The notes: generated from the sequence alone by a model not told the origin. DNA of 64,000 nucleotides from Eremophila alpestris peregrina (GCA_009792885.1 WMCF01000006.1:1732733-1796732); one strand, 5' to 3'. Positions 1 through 13,568 are shown, counted from the first letter of the stretch. Numbers and translations: made by a program.

Positions 1-2212
1 AAGTTCATCAGCTCACAGAGCTATGAAGAGTGTTTATTCATTGTTAGATGTGTGGATATGTGACCTCTCCACATCAGCCAGCTTGTCTCCCATGTAAAGA
101 AATTGACAGATTTTACTCTTATGTAATTCAGTAATTTTTCGAAATAACAACAGGGTCCTCAACACAGATTGATGATTACTTTTTTGGTGTGACTCCAAAA
201 AGTAGTTGTGTGGTCAAATAGTAAGAAAACTTTTTACATAACCAACTGATAAAAAATAAATTAAAAAACTCCATATAAGTTTGGTTTTTTTTTTTTTTTG
301 GAGGGGGGGGGGTTTGGTTTTTTTTACATATGAAGACTTCAGGTATGATAGAGACAACAAATATTAAATTCATATTGGCTAAAATTGCTCTGAGTTTAAC
401 CTACTGCCATTACTCCAAAGGAAAAAATCTGAAAGAAAAGGGGAGTACCTACATCTAGGGAGCAAAGGGGATTATTTTCAAGGAGGCAGGTTTTCTTATT
501 GTTGCCTTCTAACACAGATAATGATTGTATATAGAGTAGTTATGGACTTCAGCTGTTGGAAGAGAATCATATCCCTGCAGAAAGTTTTCTTTAATAAGTA
601 CATGACTTTTCATTCAATCACAGCAATGAGTGTATTTCTGAAGGTGTTTTATACACATTCCATCTTTTATTCTCTAAATTTATTCAACCTATGGTAGCAA
701 TTAGTTTCTCTGATGTTATTTGCTAAAAATATATTTTACATTAGAAAGAGCAAGGGGGTTTCATTTACTCCAAAAGTGTGGTTTGTGATTTGTCAGTTCA
801 AACTTTTGTTGTCATTAAGTATATTTGACCATGCCAGGTAAAACCAGAAGAAACCACCATACACACTTGGCAACATACCACTTAAAGACTCCTGACTGGA
901 ACTTTTAACAAAAAAAAAAGTAAACCCTGGAAGTCTTAAGGGCACAGAAAACCCTTTCAATATTATGTTTGCAACCTAATGATGGAATTGAGCAGTGAGA
1001 AATAAATGCAGAAAACCCCTTTACAGGTGTTTTTTTTGTTGGATTTTTTCCCCCTAACATCTTGACGTACAGTGTTGTATTTTTCTCAGTTATTTACAGC
1101 AAAAATTATCAGAAATGTAAGATTTTTATTACTACTATATTATATTTCTATAGATAGAAGGCAACCTGTAAATCAGAATCTGTCAGAAGGTTTGAGCTTG
1201 GTATTCCTTAGGATTAAAAGCACTAGGTACCATTTCTTGCAATAAGACTGGAAATGAACCAAAATTTTGGTTTTTATTCAATCTTCTTCGTGTGGCCATG
1301 GGACAGTAGAGTAAGAAAAATTCCTGAACACATCTAGCTTGGTAATGTGATAGCACACTGAGAAACTTCTGAGCAGCTCTGTGACAGTGAGTAACAGAGA
1401 GCTTGCTGTGCTCTCAATGAACACCCAAGGGGGATATAGAAGGTGTATGGGTGGGGGGAAACGGGGATTAATGCAACTCAAAGTTATTTAAAAGACAATC
1501 CAGTCTTACTCTCTTTCAGTACAGGTAGATGCACACACACAGAAATTCACATATTCACTTGCATCCACCACAGAATTTCTATTAGAAACTTGATAAAACA
1601 TTTAATTTTTAAAGTTATTTAATTTTGCTTTCCAACTTGAAGCATAGTCATACCTGCCAGTTCTCCTAGTAGATCTCTTCCAATATTGGCTTAACCTCAT
1701 TACTGGGAAACTAGTATCTTATTTCAAAGCTGAATTTGTCATAATTTCCATGGTTTCATTGCCTTTTTATTGCATTCCTATTAGAAAAGGCCAGGTCAAT
1801 GCTTAAGAAACATTGTGCTTACTGCTAATGACTTTTTGAAATGAAGTTAATAACCTATTATGTATTTGTGATATTATTACTTCTGCTTGGAAACTCTAAA
1901 TTATTCTCTATTATGAGCTAACTACTCCTTGTACATGTCTGGCTCTGGAAGTAAGGGAAAATATACTCAATTGCTTGTTAAGACTAAGTATTACTCTTTT
2001 TATTGCGTCTGATCATGAGAAGTGGTCATCTAGAAGCACACTTAATGAAAGTGATAATCACTTCATAGAATAAATTACTTTTGCCAGCAAACGAATTAAA
2101 AATATCCCTACAAAAACCTTATCACTGTTGCAATGTGCAATATAACAGCTGAATTCTCTGTAGTATGAATGAAAGTAGCAGAAATTCCTGGGGGTGATGA
2201 CTTCTGATGAAG
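1..2212. other. Unique AT-rich DNA, no gene seen
   Basis: No recognisable exon, RNA gene or mobile element. The only notable feature is the T-run/G-run tract near 285-325. Open frames here are short and have no recognisable motif. Confidence 0.6.
281..327. repeat. Low-complexity T-run / G-run / T-run
   Basis: A run of about 15 T is followed by GGA, a run of about 11 G, then TTTGG and a run of 8 T. It is a simple low-complexity tract, prone to slippage and sequencing error. The G-run could form a quadruplex only weakly because it is a single run. Confidence 0.85.
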
Positions 2213-2650
2213 TGTCACACACTGCAGTATTTCGGAAACTGTGGCGAACCAGAGTATCTCTCTGGTTCTCCTGGATGGGCAGGAGTCTGGACGGGGGGGG
2301 TGATCTTCCCTGGCCTGTGCCTGAAACAGTGGAGGTTTTTGGTCTCAGCCCGTGGAAAAAGCACTGTCAGGGTTGTCTGAGGATTTGGAGGTCACAAGGG
2401 TTTGATTTGTGTGATTTTTATTATGTCACTGGGTGTGTAGAAGTAGTTTTATATTTTATTACATAGACATGAATAGAGTTAATATGGTGGCAGATCAATG
2501 TGATAAATTCACATTTTCCTGTCCTTCTCTTCCTCTTCCTTTCTGCAAAGGGTGTTGGGTTCTTAGGATTGGTAAAGGTAAAATTTCACTGTATGACATG
2601 GGTTTTAGTTATTGGTCTTTAGAGAAAAACAATGTTGACGTAGGTTTAGG

Positions 2651-2659
2651 GTATAAAAG
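2651..2659 (+). promoter_or_regulatory. LTR TATA box
   Basis: GTATAAAAG in the U3 part of the LTR. The same box is conserved in the second copy at 23,950-23,958. Transcription would be expected to start about 25-30 bases downstream. Confidence 0.6.
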
Positions 2660-2753
2660 TCCAGACACTGTCGTGGGCGGGGGAGAATCCATCTTTCCAG
2701 CTGCCTGTGAACATCACGCTGGACAAGAAAGAACTTAGAGATAATATTTGTAA

Positions 2754-2759
2754 AATAAA
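2754..2759 (+). terminator. LTR polyadenylation signal
   Basis: AATAAA about 95 bases after the TATA box. It is placed as expected for the R region of an LTR. Confidence 0.55.
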
Positions 2760-2852
2760 CATCTGCAGTCCGCAACCCAGACGTTCTCCGATTCCTTCTT
2801 TCAAGCATGGGCCGGTGAGGAGAAAGATTTTACATTGTTGGGGTTAATCTCA

Positions 2853-5800
2853 GAAGAGATAACTCCGACAGGAAACTATTACATGGAATATCTGGGAAAA
2901 GTTGTAAGAACTATTTTCAACATCTTGTTGGCCAGCAGTAGGAAACCAGCTTTATAAATTAAACACAGAAAAATGTAAAAATAAAGAACAACCCAGACAC
3001 GCATACAAGCAAAAGGATTTATCCTAAAAATATTTTCTTAAATATTTCTTAACTAGAAACTCAGTGCCTTTTTTCCTGCCTACAACTTTTCCCAGCCTTA
3101 ACACTCCTGATTGCTTAACATTAAACAACATCAGGATTCTGGGAATGGTAAATATTTATTACCTTTCAATTCTTCTTTTGAATTAAAGTTATAGAAACCA
3201 CAATATTAAAGGAGATAAGTGCTTTACTCCCTGATTCAACTAAGCACTGGATCCAGGAGAGAGGATGTGGACAGCAATCTGCCTTGGTTTTCAGCCCTGT
3301 GGCTGTTTTCATGCCTCGCACCTTTTGCAAATGCAGTACTTCAGGATGAGAAGTAGAAGGTTTCTGTGTTGTCTCATTTTCCATTTTTACTCAGAAGTCT
3401 GTGAACAGGAAAGTCCCCAGGCACTAGTACTTATCTAGAGCTCTGTCTCCAGGCTTTTATGCTCAGCTCTCAAAGGTGACAACGTTGCATGGTATTTCTT
3501 TTACTGTCATCAGTGCAGGGCCAGGAGCTGGGGGCAGGGTACCGTGGGTAACTGTATAGATTTAATCAGTGATAAACACTGATAATTCATGTGTTCATCA
3601 TTCATTTGGCAGAGAAATAACATTTCACATTTGTGGACCTGTCTACAGAATTGGGAAGGACACTGTCTAAAAAATGGAAGAACAAAAAAGAGAAATTTTC
3701 CTGGCAGAGTGGTATGCATATTTATATAGTTTGGTTAATGAATTTGTGAACCTTAGGCTATGAATTTTAATCCTGGCCATAGCTGCTGTAATTCTGAAAG
3801 TTACATATTGAGCAGGTTTGAGATGTGTTTTGGAAGCTGATAAGTGCAAATGATAGAGGCAATTCCTAATAGCCTCCAAGCAGCCAGATGGATAGTGATG
3901 GGCACGATAAAAGGCAGGAAGCACCTCAGATTCATGTCAACTATAGGTCAAAACCATACAGGACACTTGTGTTTGTTTGTGCTCCCTTACTTAAGAACAT
4001 TTTTTGTAAGCCTCCATTCTAGCAAACAACAGTTCAGAAAAAGTTGTTCTGGTTCCAGCTTTGAACACCATATTGAGGGATACATTAAAAAACCCCAAGG
4101 CAGTTGTTGCTTGGTAGTAAGGATATTTTATGTGAAAAGGAATGAATGGTCATAGAGATGAGTCTTAAGGACAAATGTTTACCCACTGGATGCTATGAAT
4201 GGTGACCACTGGGTCTCAGAGGTACTGCCTCTATCTTGTGAAGTATTGCTACTTTCATTACACCCATAATTTTATTGATGCCATGAATTATACAGTCTTA
4301 CAGAGAAAATTAGTCTCACTTTGACCTGATTAATATGCAGAAGGTAATACTACAGAAGCAGATAAATGGGCAGGGTAACAAAAAGGCATACAGAATATGT
4401 GTTAGATTAAAATAAAATTAGAACTCTATGAATACTATTCATTCTATTATGTAACCTTTAGCATATATTTAAACTTGAAACATCTTGTAACAGGCAGCAA
4501 TAATTATTAAAAGGAATGACAGGAGTCCCATTCTCAAGCTAGCTTTTTCAAGTGTCTTACATCTGCAAATAAAACCCACTGTCTTAATTTCTCTATAAAT
4601 CATGAATGATAATCTGATATAATTTTTTTTTCGTTATAAAAATACTTCCCTTTGTGAAATATGAAGAGATATAGCTATCTGTCTCATGACAAGGTCAGGG
4701 GGTGCTGTTTCAAACAAAAATCTTTCCATAATATGCAACCCCAACTTCTCTGAGAAATCAGTGTAAGAAAACTTTAACAAATCTAGAGAAAGAAAAGGTT
4801 CTCTGCTTAGCTGTTTCTAGTGTGAACCATAGCCTTTCCTGTACACATAAAATTAAACTGTAAAGCAATTATGTGGAACCAGGACTAAAAGACCCTAGGA
4901 ATATATACCCAGACTAATTCTGATGAACTTGGATTAAATCTAAACTGAGCATCTCTGTACTTTGTTTATTACTGTAACCAAATCAGACCTAAAGAGCTAC
5001 TCTGAATTTCATATTTGCAGTTTCCCCCATAGCAATTTGCTGTCTTGCAGGGTGCTGTCTTTCTCCAAAGATAAAGATCTCCTCCAAAAATCAACATTTT
5101 TTTTTCCAACCATCAGTTCAGTAGTGGGGCAGTCCCTAGGTGAAAAACAGTTTAATTCTTCTTCAGCTCCAGTTTGGCTTAACGGGCAGTACAACATATA
5201 AGAAGGAACATATCAATCCTGAGATCTTCTTTTTATCTGTTAATTATCAATATTTCATAAATGTGAAGTTTTTGACAATTTAAATGTATAACTGTGAGCT
5301 GTACTCCCTGATTACCTTTGCCTTAAATCAGAGTAAGAGACATAATTTAGTCCTCATTCTTATGTTCAGAAAATAATACATTTTTTTCTCTATTCAAATA
5401 TTATTTTCCATATAGCTTAAGCATACTTCCATGCATTCACACTTAAGGACAACCCAAAATAACAGGGTCAGTTTTAAGATAAAAATTATATAAAAATGGG
5501 ATCAACACAATTTAGAGGTCATCCCTTCTCTTGGATTCTTTTCCTCACCACTGCAAAATCAATACAACAGTGTAGTACTCTCTTCCAAATACTGCCTGCT
5601 GCTAGCAATGATCCCGTGATATGATGATTTAATGGATTTAAAGTACTGAATTTTAACTCAGCCTAGAAGAACAGAAATTGAATGAACTATCTTCGTGGAG
5701 CACCATCAATATCCATTGCTCTGTTGTTAACTGTGCATTCAGGCATCAAACTTACTGAGGCTGACTTGAATTGCATCAGCTGTAGGAATGAGCCATTTTC

Positions 5801-7099
5801 AATTGTAAATATGTTTTAATGAGTGCCGTAATATAAAAGCATCTCCAAATGCAGGATGATGCAATCAAATACTATATTTATGAAGACAGTAAATTGCTAG
5901 TTATACTGATGATCTTATTAAAATTACTTCAAATCCAATTTTGTAAAATTTGGTTAATTTTAGTTCTTACAGCATTAAATCTAACAATGAATAATTATTA
6001 CTGCACATTAAGTAATAAAAAAGTTATCTTTGTGCATGTGAAAAATAGATGTGTTATCACATTATACTCAACAACATGTGAAAACACACTGTAGTTAAAA
6101 ATTATTTCTTACAGATGTGAAATCTGCATTAATATGGAATGAACCTTTAAAAACCCTAAAGAACCACAAATCAAAATGAAATTTTAAAAAGAAAAGCTTT
6201 AGAAACCATCAGCTATGAGTAACAAATTAATAGATGAGAGGAATAGTCAATTTAAAATATGGTGCTGAATGACTGGCAAGAGTTTTCAGAGTATAATGTT
6301 ATTTAAATAAAATCTGTAAATATTGACTTTCAGTTTAACTTCCCAAGTAGTTACACACTTTAATGCTGTATTAGAATTAGTCATTGCTAATGCTTTTAAG
6401 TCTCTGCAAGATTTTGTTTGAATGTCCCTGCCTAAACAATGCCTGTGGCAAACAACTGAAGCTTGCTCCGGTATATCCAATTTTAGGATACAGAATTGTC
6501 AGCATCTGAAATGTGTCTCACAAATTTTGAAACATATTAATGTGTTGTGCAGAGTTAGGCAAATATATTTGGAGCAAACTGTACAGGTATTTTCTCTAAT
6601 AGCAGTTGAGAGTAAGGAGATATTAGCTATGTGAAATGAACTGCAGGTTCAGGTACATCAGTTTCACATATAAATACTTTACAGATGTTGACATTTAACT
6701 CAAAGATTTCAAGATAAAAGAAAGAATTCTTAAGAAGAAATCCTATATTAAATTTCCGACATCCTTCTTAATTTTGCATCAAATTTCTTGCAATTTGTAG
6801 CAATAAAAACATAAATTTCCATTAAAAAAATTAAATCACATTAACAGGCGGTGGTTGTAAGTAGAATCACCAAAATACAAATGTTTACAATAAAAACTAG
6901 AATTTACCTTGTGGCTGACAATCCAGCACAAAGAAAACAGAAATTTTCCTGTCCAAAATCAATAGACTTAGGAAACACCACATAATGAAGCTACATGATT
7001 AGGAAACCAGATTAGGCTCTTTCATAGGCTAATGTGTTTCAAACACCAATGTGGCTGTGAAGCCAACCAAGAACTTATAGTAATAACAGACATGACATT
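2853..7099. other. Unique AT-rich DNA, no gene seen
   Basis: No CR1, LTR or exon-like signal recognised. Several open frames of 60-105 codons occur (for example plus strand 3844-4155), but they have no recognisable domain and lengths expected by chance. Confidence 0.55.
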
Positions 7100-7964
7100 T
7101 CAGTAATAATCAAGGACTATGGGCACTAGCAGGCTCTGAGAAAAAAAGTTTTGACTGGAAAAGAGGGGCCAGGTGGAGGCAGGGCAGCACTTTTCTGTGA
7201 GAAAGAACCACAATGCAGTACAGCTGAGCACAGGAATGAATGGCAGAAAGTGGACATGGACTATAGGGTGAGATTGGGACCACCAAAACTTTGGAAATCC
7301 TCAGACCCATTTCTAGAAAGGCTTAAAAGAATGGACTGTGTATGATAAGTAACTAGCAGAGAAAGTGAGAAACTTGTCTTCAGAGTAAAGAAGAATCTCC
7401 AGAAAAAGATACACAGCCCCAAGCCCAGACATTGCCCCTTGGATCCTGGACATCTCATCAGCCATACTGATGCAGCTGGATTGCCTAGTATCACGTGGGT
7501 TGACACTGAAATCAGGATGGGCATCCTCTCAGCCAGGCTGGCACGGAGACCAGGACAGGCATTCCCATCATCTGGATTCACACTGAAGTGAAGGGTGGTC
7601 TACTCTTTTTTCCTTTTTTTTTTCCTCTTTCTTATCCTCCATTTTCCTTTATTCTTTCTTTAAATAATCTCTCCCTTTTCAGTGAACTTCTCTAATTTCT
7701 GTTTTCACTTCCATCTTGCCCCTTGATCCAAGATCCACTGCCATGTGCTTAACCTCGCTTTTCCCTTTACCCTACACTTTTATCTGAACCCCACTGCCAT
7801 GTGCCTACATAGCAGGTCAGGGACGAACATAGCAATTTTCATGTCAAATGCATAATTTACCAATAATACTCTATGCTTCTTTGCAGACCCTCTGACTTTT
7901 TTTTTCTACCGAGAAACATTTTGGAATCTTAAGGACTTCCTTCCCTTAAGGGTGGGTCATCACA
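7100..7964 (+). mobile_element. Possible old LTR-derived stretch
   Basis: This block is more GC-rich than its flanks. Its first half is purine-rich, followed by a long pyrimidine-rich tract (about 7600-7760). It ends in GGGTGGGTCATCACA at 7950-7964, an LTR-like CA terminus. The sequence CCACTGCCATGTGC occurs twice (near 7736 and 7792). The overall look recalls degraded passerine LTRs, but I found no matching TG end, target duplication or clear TATA/AATAAA pair. It could equally be unique DNA. Confidence 0.25.
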
Positions 7965-8639
7965 CTCAGGCAAATAGTTTCCATAATGATGTTGGTCTCC
8001 AGTATGCTTTTACATCTTCTTATTTCTGTTTGCAGTCAAGAGCCTTAAAATGATAAGCAAAATTTTCTTGTTTTTTTTGTTTTGATTTACCTGAAAGACA
8101 GCCAGTGAGTGACAGAAACAGCAAGAGTTTCCATGACAACCACATCCTTGGTCACAAAGGTCCTTCCGTCCCTCTTTGTGCAGTTGTTAGCAACGTTGAC
8201 GTTTCTTAATTAAAGCTTAGCCTGGTGGGACAAAGACAGATCTCTGTTAGGAAAATTAAAAATACCTCTCAATAATATGACAAACAATTCAAGAGACAAA
8301 GCTGTTCCTAATGCAATTAAAAATCTAGTTCCAAAGGTCTCTGTATACGTACAAGCAGGTATCTGACAGATACTCAGAGACATCTTGCTCCATTAGTTAC
8401 CAGTGTTAATAGCTCAAATGTCTGTAGCAGTTCTCTGCATTTATATGGATATATTTATATGGATATCACCTTAAAACTGCATGTGCCTTGAAGCACTGAT
8501 TTTCCAAAAAGCCAAGATTAGAAGATAGTACTCATATCTTTCACAGCAAGCATATTCCAAGCACATAGCCTGACATGTGTTCTTATTTTCCTGAAAGAAG
8601 TACTTCGATTTTTGGTATCAAGTGTTCAAAAAAGCTCAT
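7965..8639. other. Unique DNA, no gene seen
   Basis: Nothing recognised. A short duplicated TTTATATGGATA occurs around 8440-8466. Confidence 0.5.
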
Positions 8640-9432
8640 GTGGATGTGTGGGTGTCCACTGTGAGTGGACAATGAGGTGGGTTGAGACTTGGCTGAGGGC
8701 AGAGATCAGAGTCTTATGACCAATGGTGCAGAATCTATTGAGAGCCTGTAGCTCACAGTGTTCTGCAGGGATGGGTACAGAGTCCAGTTGTGTTCAACTT
8801 ATTGATCAGTGACCCTGGCTGAATGTAACCCTCAGGAAGTTTGTTGATGATACAGAACTGGGAGGGATGGCTGATCCCCCAAACGTCTGCACAGCCCTCC
8901 AGAAGGGTCTCAACAGGCTGGAGAGATGGATATAGAGGAACAGTCTGAAGGTCAACAACAGCAAATGCAGGGTCTTGCACCTGGGGAGGAATAAGCCCAG
9001 TAAAGGCTGGGATCTGACCTGCTGGAAAGCAGCTCTGCAGAGAAATGACCACCCGGACCTGGAGGTCCTGATGGACAACAGTGTGTCCTTGTGGCCAGGA
9101 AGGCCAGAGGGATCCTGGGGTGCATCAGGAAGAGCAGTGCCAGCAGGTCAGGGGAGGAGATCCTGCCCCTCTGCTCAGCCCTGGTGAGGCACATCTGGAG
9201 TGCTGTGTCCAGGTGTGGGCTCCTTACAAGCAAGTACTGATGAGGGTTCAGATGAAGGCAGTGAAAATGAGGAGGAGACTGAAGCATCTCTTGTGAGAGA
9301 AGGCTGAGAGAGGTGGCAGAGCACTGGAACAGGCTGCTCAGAGAGGTTGTATAGTTTCCTTCCTTGGAGATATTCAGGACCCTTCTAGACACAATCCTGT
9401 GCAACCTGTTCCAGGTGAATCTGCACTGGAAG
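8640..9432 (+). mobile_element. CR1 LINE fragment, sense strand, internally deleted
   Basis: Non-LTR retrotransposon remnant. It carries the last part of the CR1 ORF2 (reverse transcriptase C-terminal region) in plus orientation. Recognisable consensus stretches come in order: ATGACCAATGGTGCAGAATC, GATGATACAGAACTGGGAGG, GTCTTGCACCTGGGGAGGAA and GCACTGGAACAGGCTGC. Many stops and indels make it a dead copy. It is 5' truncated, as is usual for CR1. It has lost about 200 bases between the region near 9302 and GGTGGCAGAGCACTGG, compared with the CR1 layout I know. It also stops at about 9432, before the usual tail resembling ATTCTATGATT. The 150-codon antisense frame across it is a shadow, not a gene. 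Confidence 0.93.
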
Positions 9433-11180
9433 AAGCTTTTAAGTAGATATCTGCATACTTCCCTTTCAACTCCAAACTTTATGTGATTTAGTATATTTAG
9501 TATAAAAATTTTTTTAAATGTTTTTAGGAAAATCCAGGTGTTTTTACTCCTTGCAAACTGGATTGAAATAGATTCCAGTTTCTTCAGCTTTACTCAATGT
9601 ATGAAGAATCTACCAACACATTTGAAAAAATCAACACTGTAACAGAATATATTATTCATACTAATCTCCTAATATTCTCCAGATTTGTGTTTCCTATCTG
9701 TTCCACAACATAAACATAAATTTTGGCACATTTCATCTTTGACCGCTGTCTTCTTAGCTATCACTTTAACAATGTCAACAACTTTACCACATTGGAGCTC
9801 AAGAGATTTTGCATTCAAATGACTGAAAAGTCAGTCCAAAGTTTGAAAAGATTCAGCTGGTTTTGTATGGGCATATGTGCACTTCTGGTCTTTGACTTGA
9901 AAAGCATCAAGGCAAACATAAATTTAATTTCCAACATTTAACTGGTCATATCTATTCAGGATGGTTTTGACTTCCTCTTCTTGGCACTCAATAAATCCTC
10001 AATCAGTAGAGGCTGTGATTTGTAACTACAAGAGCAATGACATGACATAATTATGAGACAAAGGAGAGTTTCCTTTGTTCCCCTGTCTAATCCCTTTTGG
10101 GGGTAATATGACTCCTTCAGGTTATAACTAGCTCAGTTACATGCCATATTTCCTTCTTTGGGAGTCCTAGTTTCTATGTTAGAACTCTCACAGTAAGACA
10201 ACAGAGGCAAAGCTCTACACACTTGCCAACAATAAAAATATAGATCATAATGTAAGAAAAGGTTCCTGCTGGTTTATTCCATTCCAACTGCTCTGTGAGC
10301 ATCTCTAGTAGTAACCAGTTTTAACAGTCTTTCCATCATCTGTAGAGACACACTGTGTGAGCACAAGATGACACCTCTTTATGTTGCTGGTAGTTATTCC
10401 TGCAACAATATAAAGGTGTAGCTTGTCAGCTTTCATTTAAACAGCACAGCAGATATGCTTTTCAACACAGATAAAAAAAATCCCATTTAGGACTTGTATT
10501 TCTTGTCAGGTACCTCAGACCAGAGAAACTTAATATTGGATGTACACATAGGTATAAGCAACCCTGAAAGAGAACACAACAATCTGGAAGACAAGTGATT
10601 TTCCACATAGAGCTTGTAACTCATCTAAACCTCCACAGGAAACTTCCTCAATTAATTATTAATGTCTTCTGCCTTTGTTTTTTACATCAGTGATAATCTG
10701 CTTTTCAGTCATTGTATTCCTTTGTTTAGTGAATTACCTCATTCAGCATTCTTTGCCGGCCAGGCCTTTGGGAAATAAGTATTTTCATTAAAATTTAAAT
10801 TTTTCCCCTATGGCCATATCTCTTAAAGAGAGTGGAGCAGAGATTTCTCCCCCTGCCCCCAACTTTATTACTTTTTATTCTTCCTCATTTTCTCACTTCT
10901 TTTCAGCTACTTTTATAACAGTGCAACACAGAAATTATCTTAATGTGGTGATTTTTCTCAAGCATGAACAGGGAAAAATATGCCAAATTTTCCAGCATTA
11001 TAGGGTGAGATTGTTTTTATTACTAGATATTACTGTGCCTATTGGATTAGACTCTTTAAATAACAATAATAATAATAACGGTTTTGATTGTTAGAACAGA
11101 AACAGGATGAAGAATAACTGGAGCCAAACAGTGGGAACATCAGAATACAAGATGGATTTATACAGATTTCTTTTAACATT

Positions 11181-11240
11181 CTTGAAACACAATGATTTTA
11201 AACTCTCAGAAATCTTGAAACATGATGATTTTAAACTTTT
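11181..11240. repeat. 33-bp tandem duplication (2 copies)
   Basis: Copy 1 at 11,181-11,213 and copy 2 at 11,214-11,240. Both start CTTGAAACA and share ATGATTTTAAACT. They differ by a few substitutions, so the duplication is not recent. Confidence 0.8.
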
Positions 11241-13568
11241 GGTGACAAAGATTTTTTTTTAATGAATGTGATTTTGAAGAAAACAGAGTTAACACAAATT
11301 GTGTTGGATAAGGAGCCCATAGTTGAATAGCTGGAATCACTTCTATGTGACAACCTGATGAAACCCATACCTATCAGTGTAAAACCTACTTCAGACCTGT
11401 TGCACAGGAATATGAAAAAGTAAAACCAGAGCACTATGACAGAGAGATAATCTAATTTAAGTTATGGATGTTGGACATTGGCTGATCTCAGTAGAAGTGT
11501 CAGCAAAACAAGCAAGGGCAAAATATGCCACTGCATAGCTTTTAAAAAAATCTACTTAGAAATCTTGATTATTGTCATAATGACAGGATTTTGCAGCTCT
11601 ACTTATTTTTTCTATATTTCTTGTTTCTTCAAGGATTGTTGGCTAAAATTTTACTGAGCATATGGGTAAATGACATGGATAGCAACATAGCAGGGTTATT
11701 GAACACCAAAGGGTTGGGGAGTACCATTCATTCAGACTGACAAAGACATTGATACTGCAGGTACAGGGCTGACACGTGGCATGTGGGACAATGACAAAGG
11801 TGCTTTGCAGGAAATAATATGGGCAAGAGGATGAAAATGCTGCATTTTATTAAATATAGGCAGATAGTCTAATTTCTGTTGTAGATTTGTGAAGGGATGT
11901 ACTGCTGGCTTTATTATCAGTGGTTGTCATCTATCTTTCCAATGACTAAGCTCTCACTTTTAGACGCACGCACAATTGAAGAATTCCTCTATGCTTATAG
12001 CAAAAAGATCAAAGTTGTACAAAATCCCTTAAGAGGAGCATCTTCTTTCTTACTAAAGGAAAACAAAAAAAACCAAAAAAATGAAAAAAAAGGGTGTTAT
12101 GGCTGAAAAAACCTCATGAACATTCCCTTAAAACTTAAAAGAAAAAAACTTCCACTTAAAACTGGCATAGTTTATGGGTAGTTTAAGGGCATATATATAA
12201 TACCAGCAGTATTCAGTTGTTTTTGGTTTGAAAATTATGCTAATTTTCTCTTTTGTTTTGTTTTTTTCCCACCCCTGACTATCCCAGAATGAGGAACGCT
12301 TCAAGGGAAAAAAAAAAAAACAAACAAAGGAAAAAAAAATTACATTTGAATCTTATGAGTGTAAACCAGTCATAAGAGTTATGAGTTATGCAAAAAAAAC
12401 ACAGCTGAAGATGCTGCTTAAAAGAACTTCAAAATAATTTCAGCTGAATTGTATCTATTTCTTTCCCTCAGTTATAAATTAGGGCCTCACAAAAATACAA
12501 CTGGCTTGTTTGGAATAGTTTCAAGAAAAGAAAATTAAGTCCGGAATATACTATTTTTTACACGTATCTGTTGCATAATAGTGTGAGTTGAAAAAGCTCT
12601 ACATTCAGATTTTTATTTTAAAGATGGACTGTCTATCATTTCTTGATTTTTTTATTCTGTCCTGTTCTTATTCTCGTTTCTTCACAACAGTTTCAGTAGG
12701 TTATTGTTTTCTTAATACCAAGGACATGTATTTTCCCTGAAGGAAATTTGTATAAAACAGTAATCTAAAATACAAATGTATATAATGTGCAGAAAGTAAT
12801 TTATCCAACCTCTTTTCCAGCACAAAAAATTAGAAAATGCAGTTTTCAATTTCCACATGGTACTACCTGTGATCCTTTGTTTTCCCCAGGATTTCTGCCA
12901 AATTACTTTCCCAATTTCTTTTAGTTCTGTGTGCTAATTGTAGAAAACTTATTAAAGCCCTCACCATTCAGTATATTTTAATGAATTTCTTGGGCTGGTA
13001 GTGACAGTTTGGATGTTTTCTTATGGTTCTGACTCCTAGTAGAATTTGAGGATACTGAGAGCAAGAATACTAATTCAGTGTTGTCAACCGTAATGTGCAA
13101 GAGGCTTGAACCAGATCCAGTAAAATCATGCTCTTTCTAAAGGTAATAAAAACATCTACTATAATTAATGTTTGTTTTCTGGCACTTATGATAAATTTAA
13201 ATGCAACTACAAGGATCTGTTCTTTTTTTTTAAATTAAAATACTTATGAAACAAAGCCTTTAGCACAGATACTGTGACACTGATATCCAAGTGCTTTCTT
13301 CCATTATCACTACCCTAATTTCCCTTTTCCATCGTATGCATATTTATCCATTTATGTGTAACAACATGAAAGAGATGATTGCTTAAATCCACATCCTCTC
13401 TCAAAGCAGTGGAGCAAATCTTTGTGTCTACAGTGACTATACTGTTCAGAGGAAAGGCTGTGACTTTTCACAAAATATAAAAGTTTTCCCTGTATTATTT
13501 TTTCCTATATCAATATATATTAGAGGAAAACTCAAATTATTTAATTTTTTCTTTCTTTTCAAAAAAAG

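Larger units (their letters stand above)
2213..2852 (+). mobile_element. Endogenous retrovirus LTR (probable solo LTR), plus strand
   Basis: A retroviral control region in sense orientation. A TATA box (GTATAAAAG) lies at 2651-2659 and a polyadenylation signal AATAAA at 2754-2759, about 100 bases apart, which is the U3-R-U5 order of an LTR. A second copy with roughly 95% identity is present at 23,611-23,966, which shows that it is dispersed. The outer ends are uncertain. The given ends assume TG at 2213 and CA at 2852, flanked on both sides by GAAG, a possible 4-bp target duplication. An alternative 3' end is at 2834 (TTTTACA). No primer-binding site or gag/pol reading frame follows, so a solo LTR is most likely. 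An eight-G run lies at 2293-2300. Confidence 0.7.

Noticed and set aside
2311..2667. Whether the LTR pair (2.3 kb and 23.6 kb) is an assembly duplicate, or the two LTRs of one provirus
   Set aside because: About 5% divergence argues against an assembly copy. The 21 kb between them shows no gag/pol/env-like frame, is too long for one provirus, and contains unrelated repeats.
8952..9404. 150-codon minus-strand open frame
   Set aside because: It lies antisense to the CR1 fragment. CR1 antisense is commonly open and not a gene.
10120..10140. AGCTCAGTTA-like word as a tRNA or tRNA-SINE A box
   Set aside because: No B box or cloverleaf partner sequence nearby.
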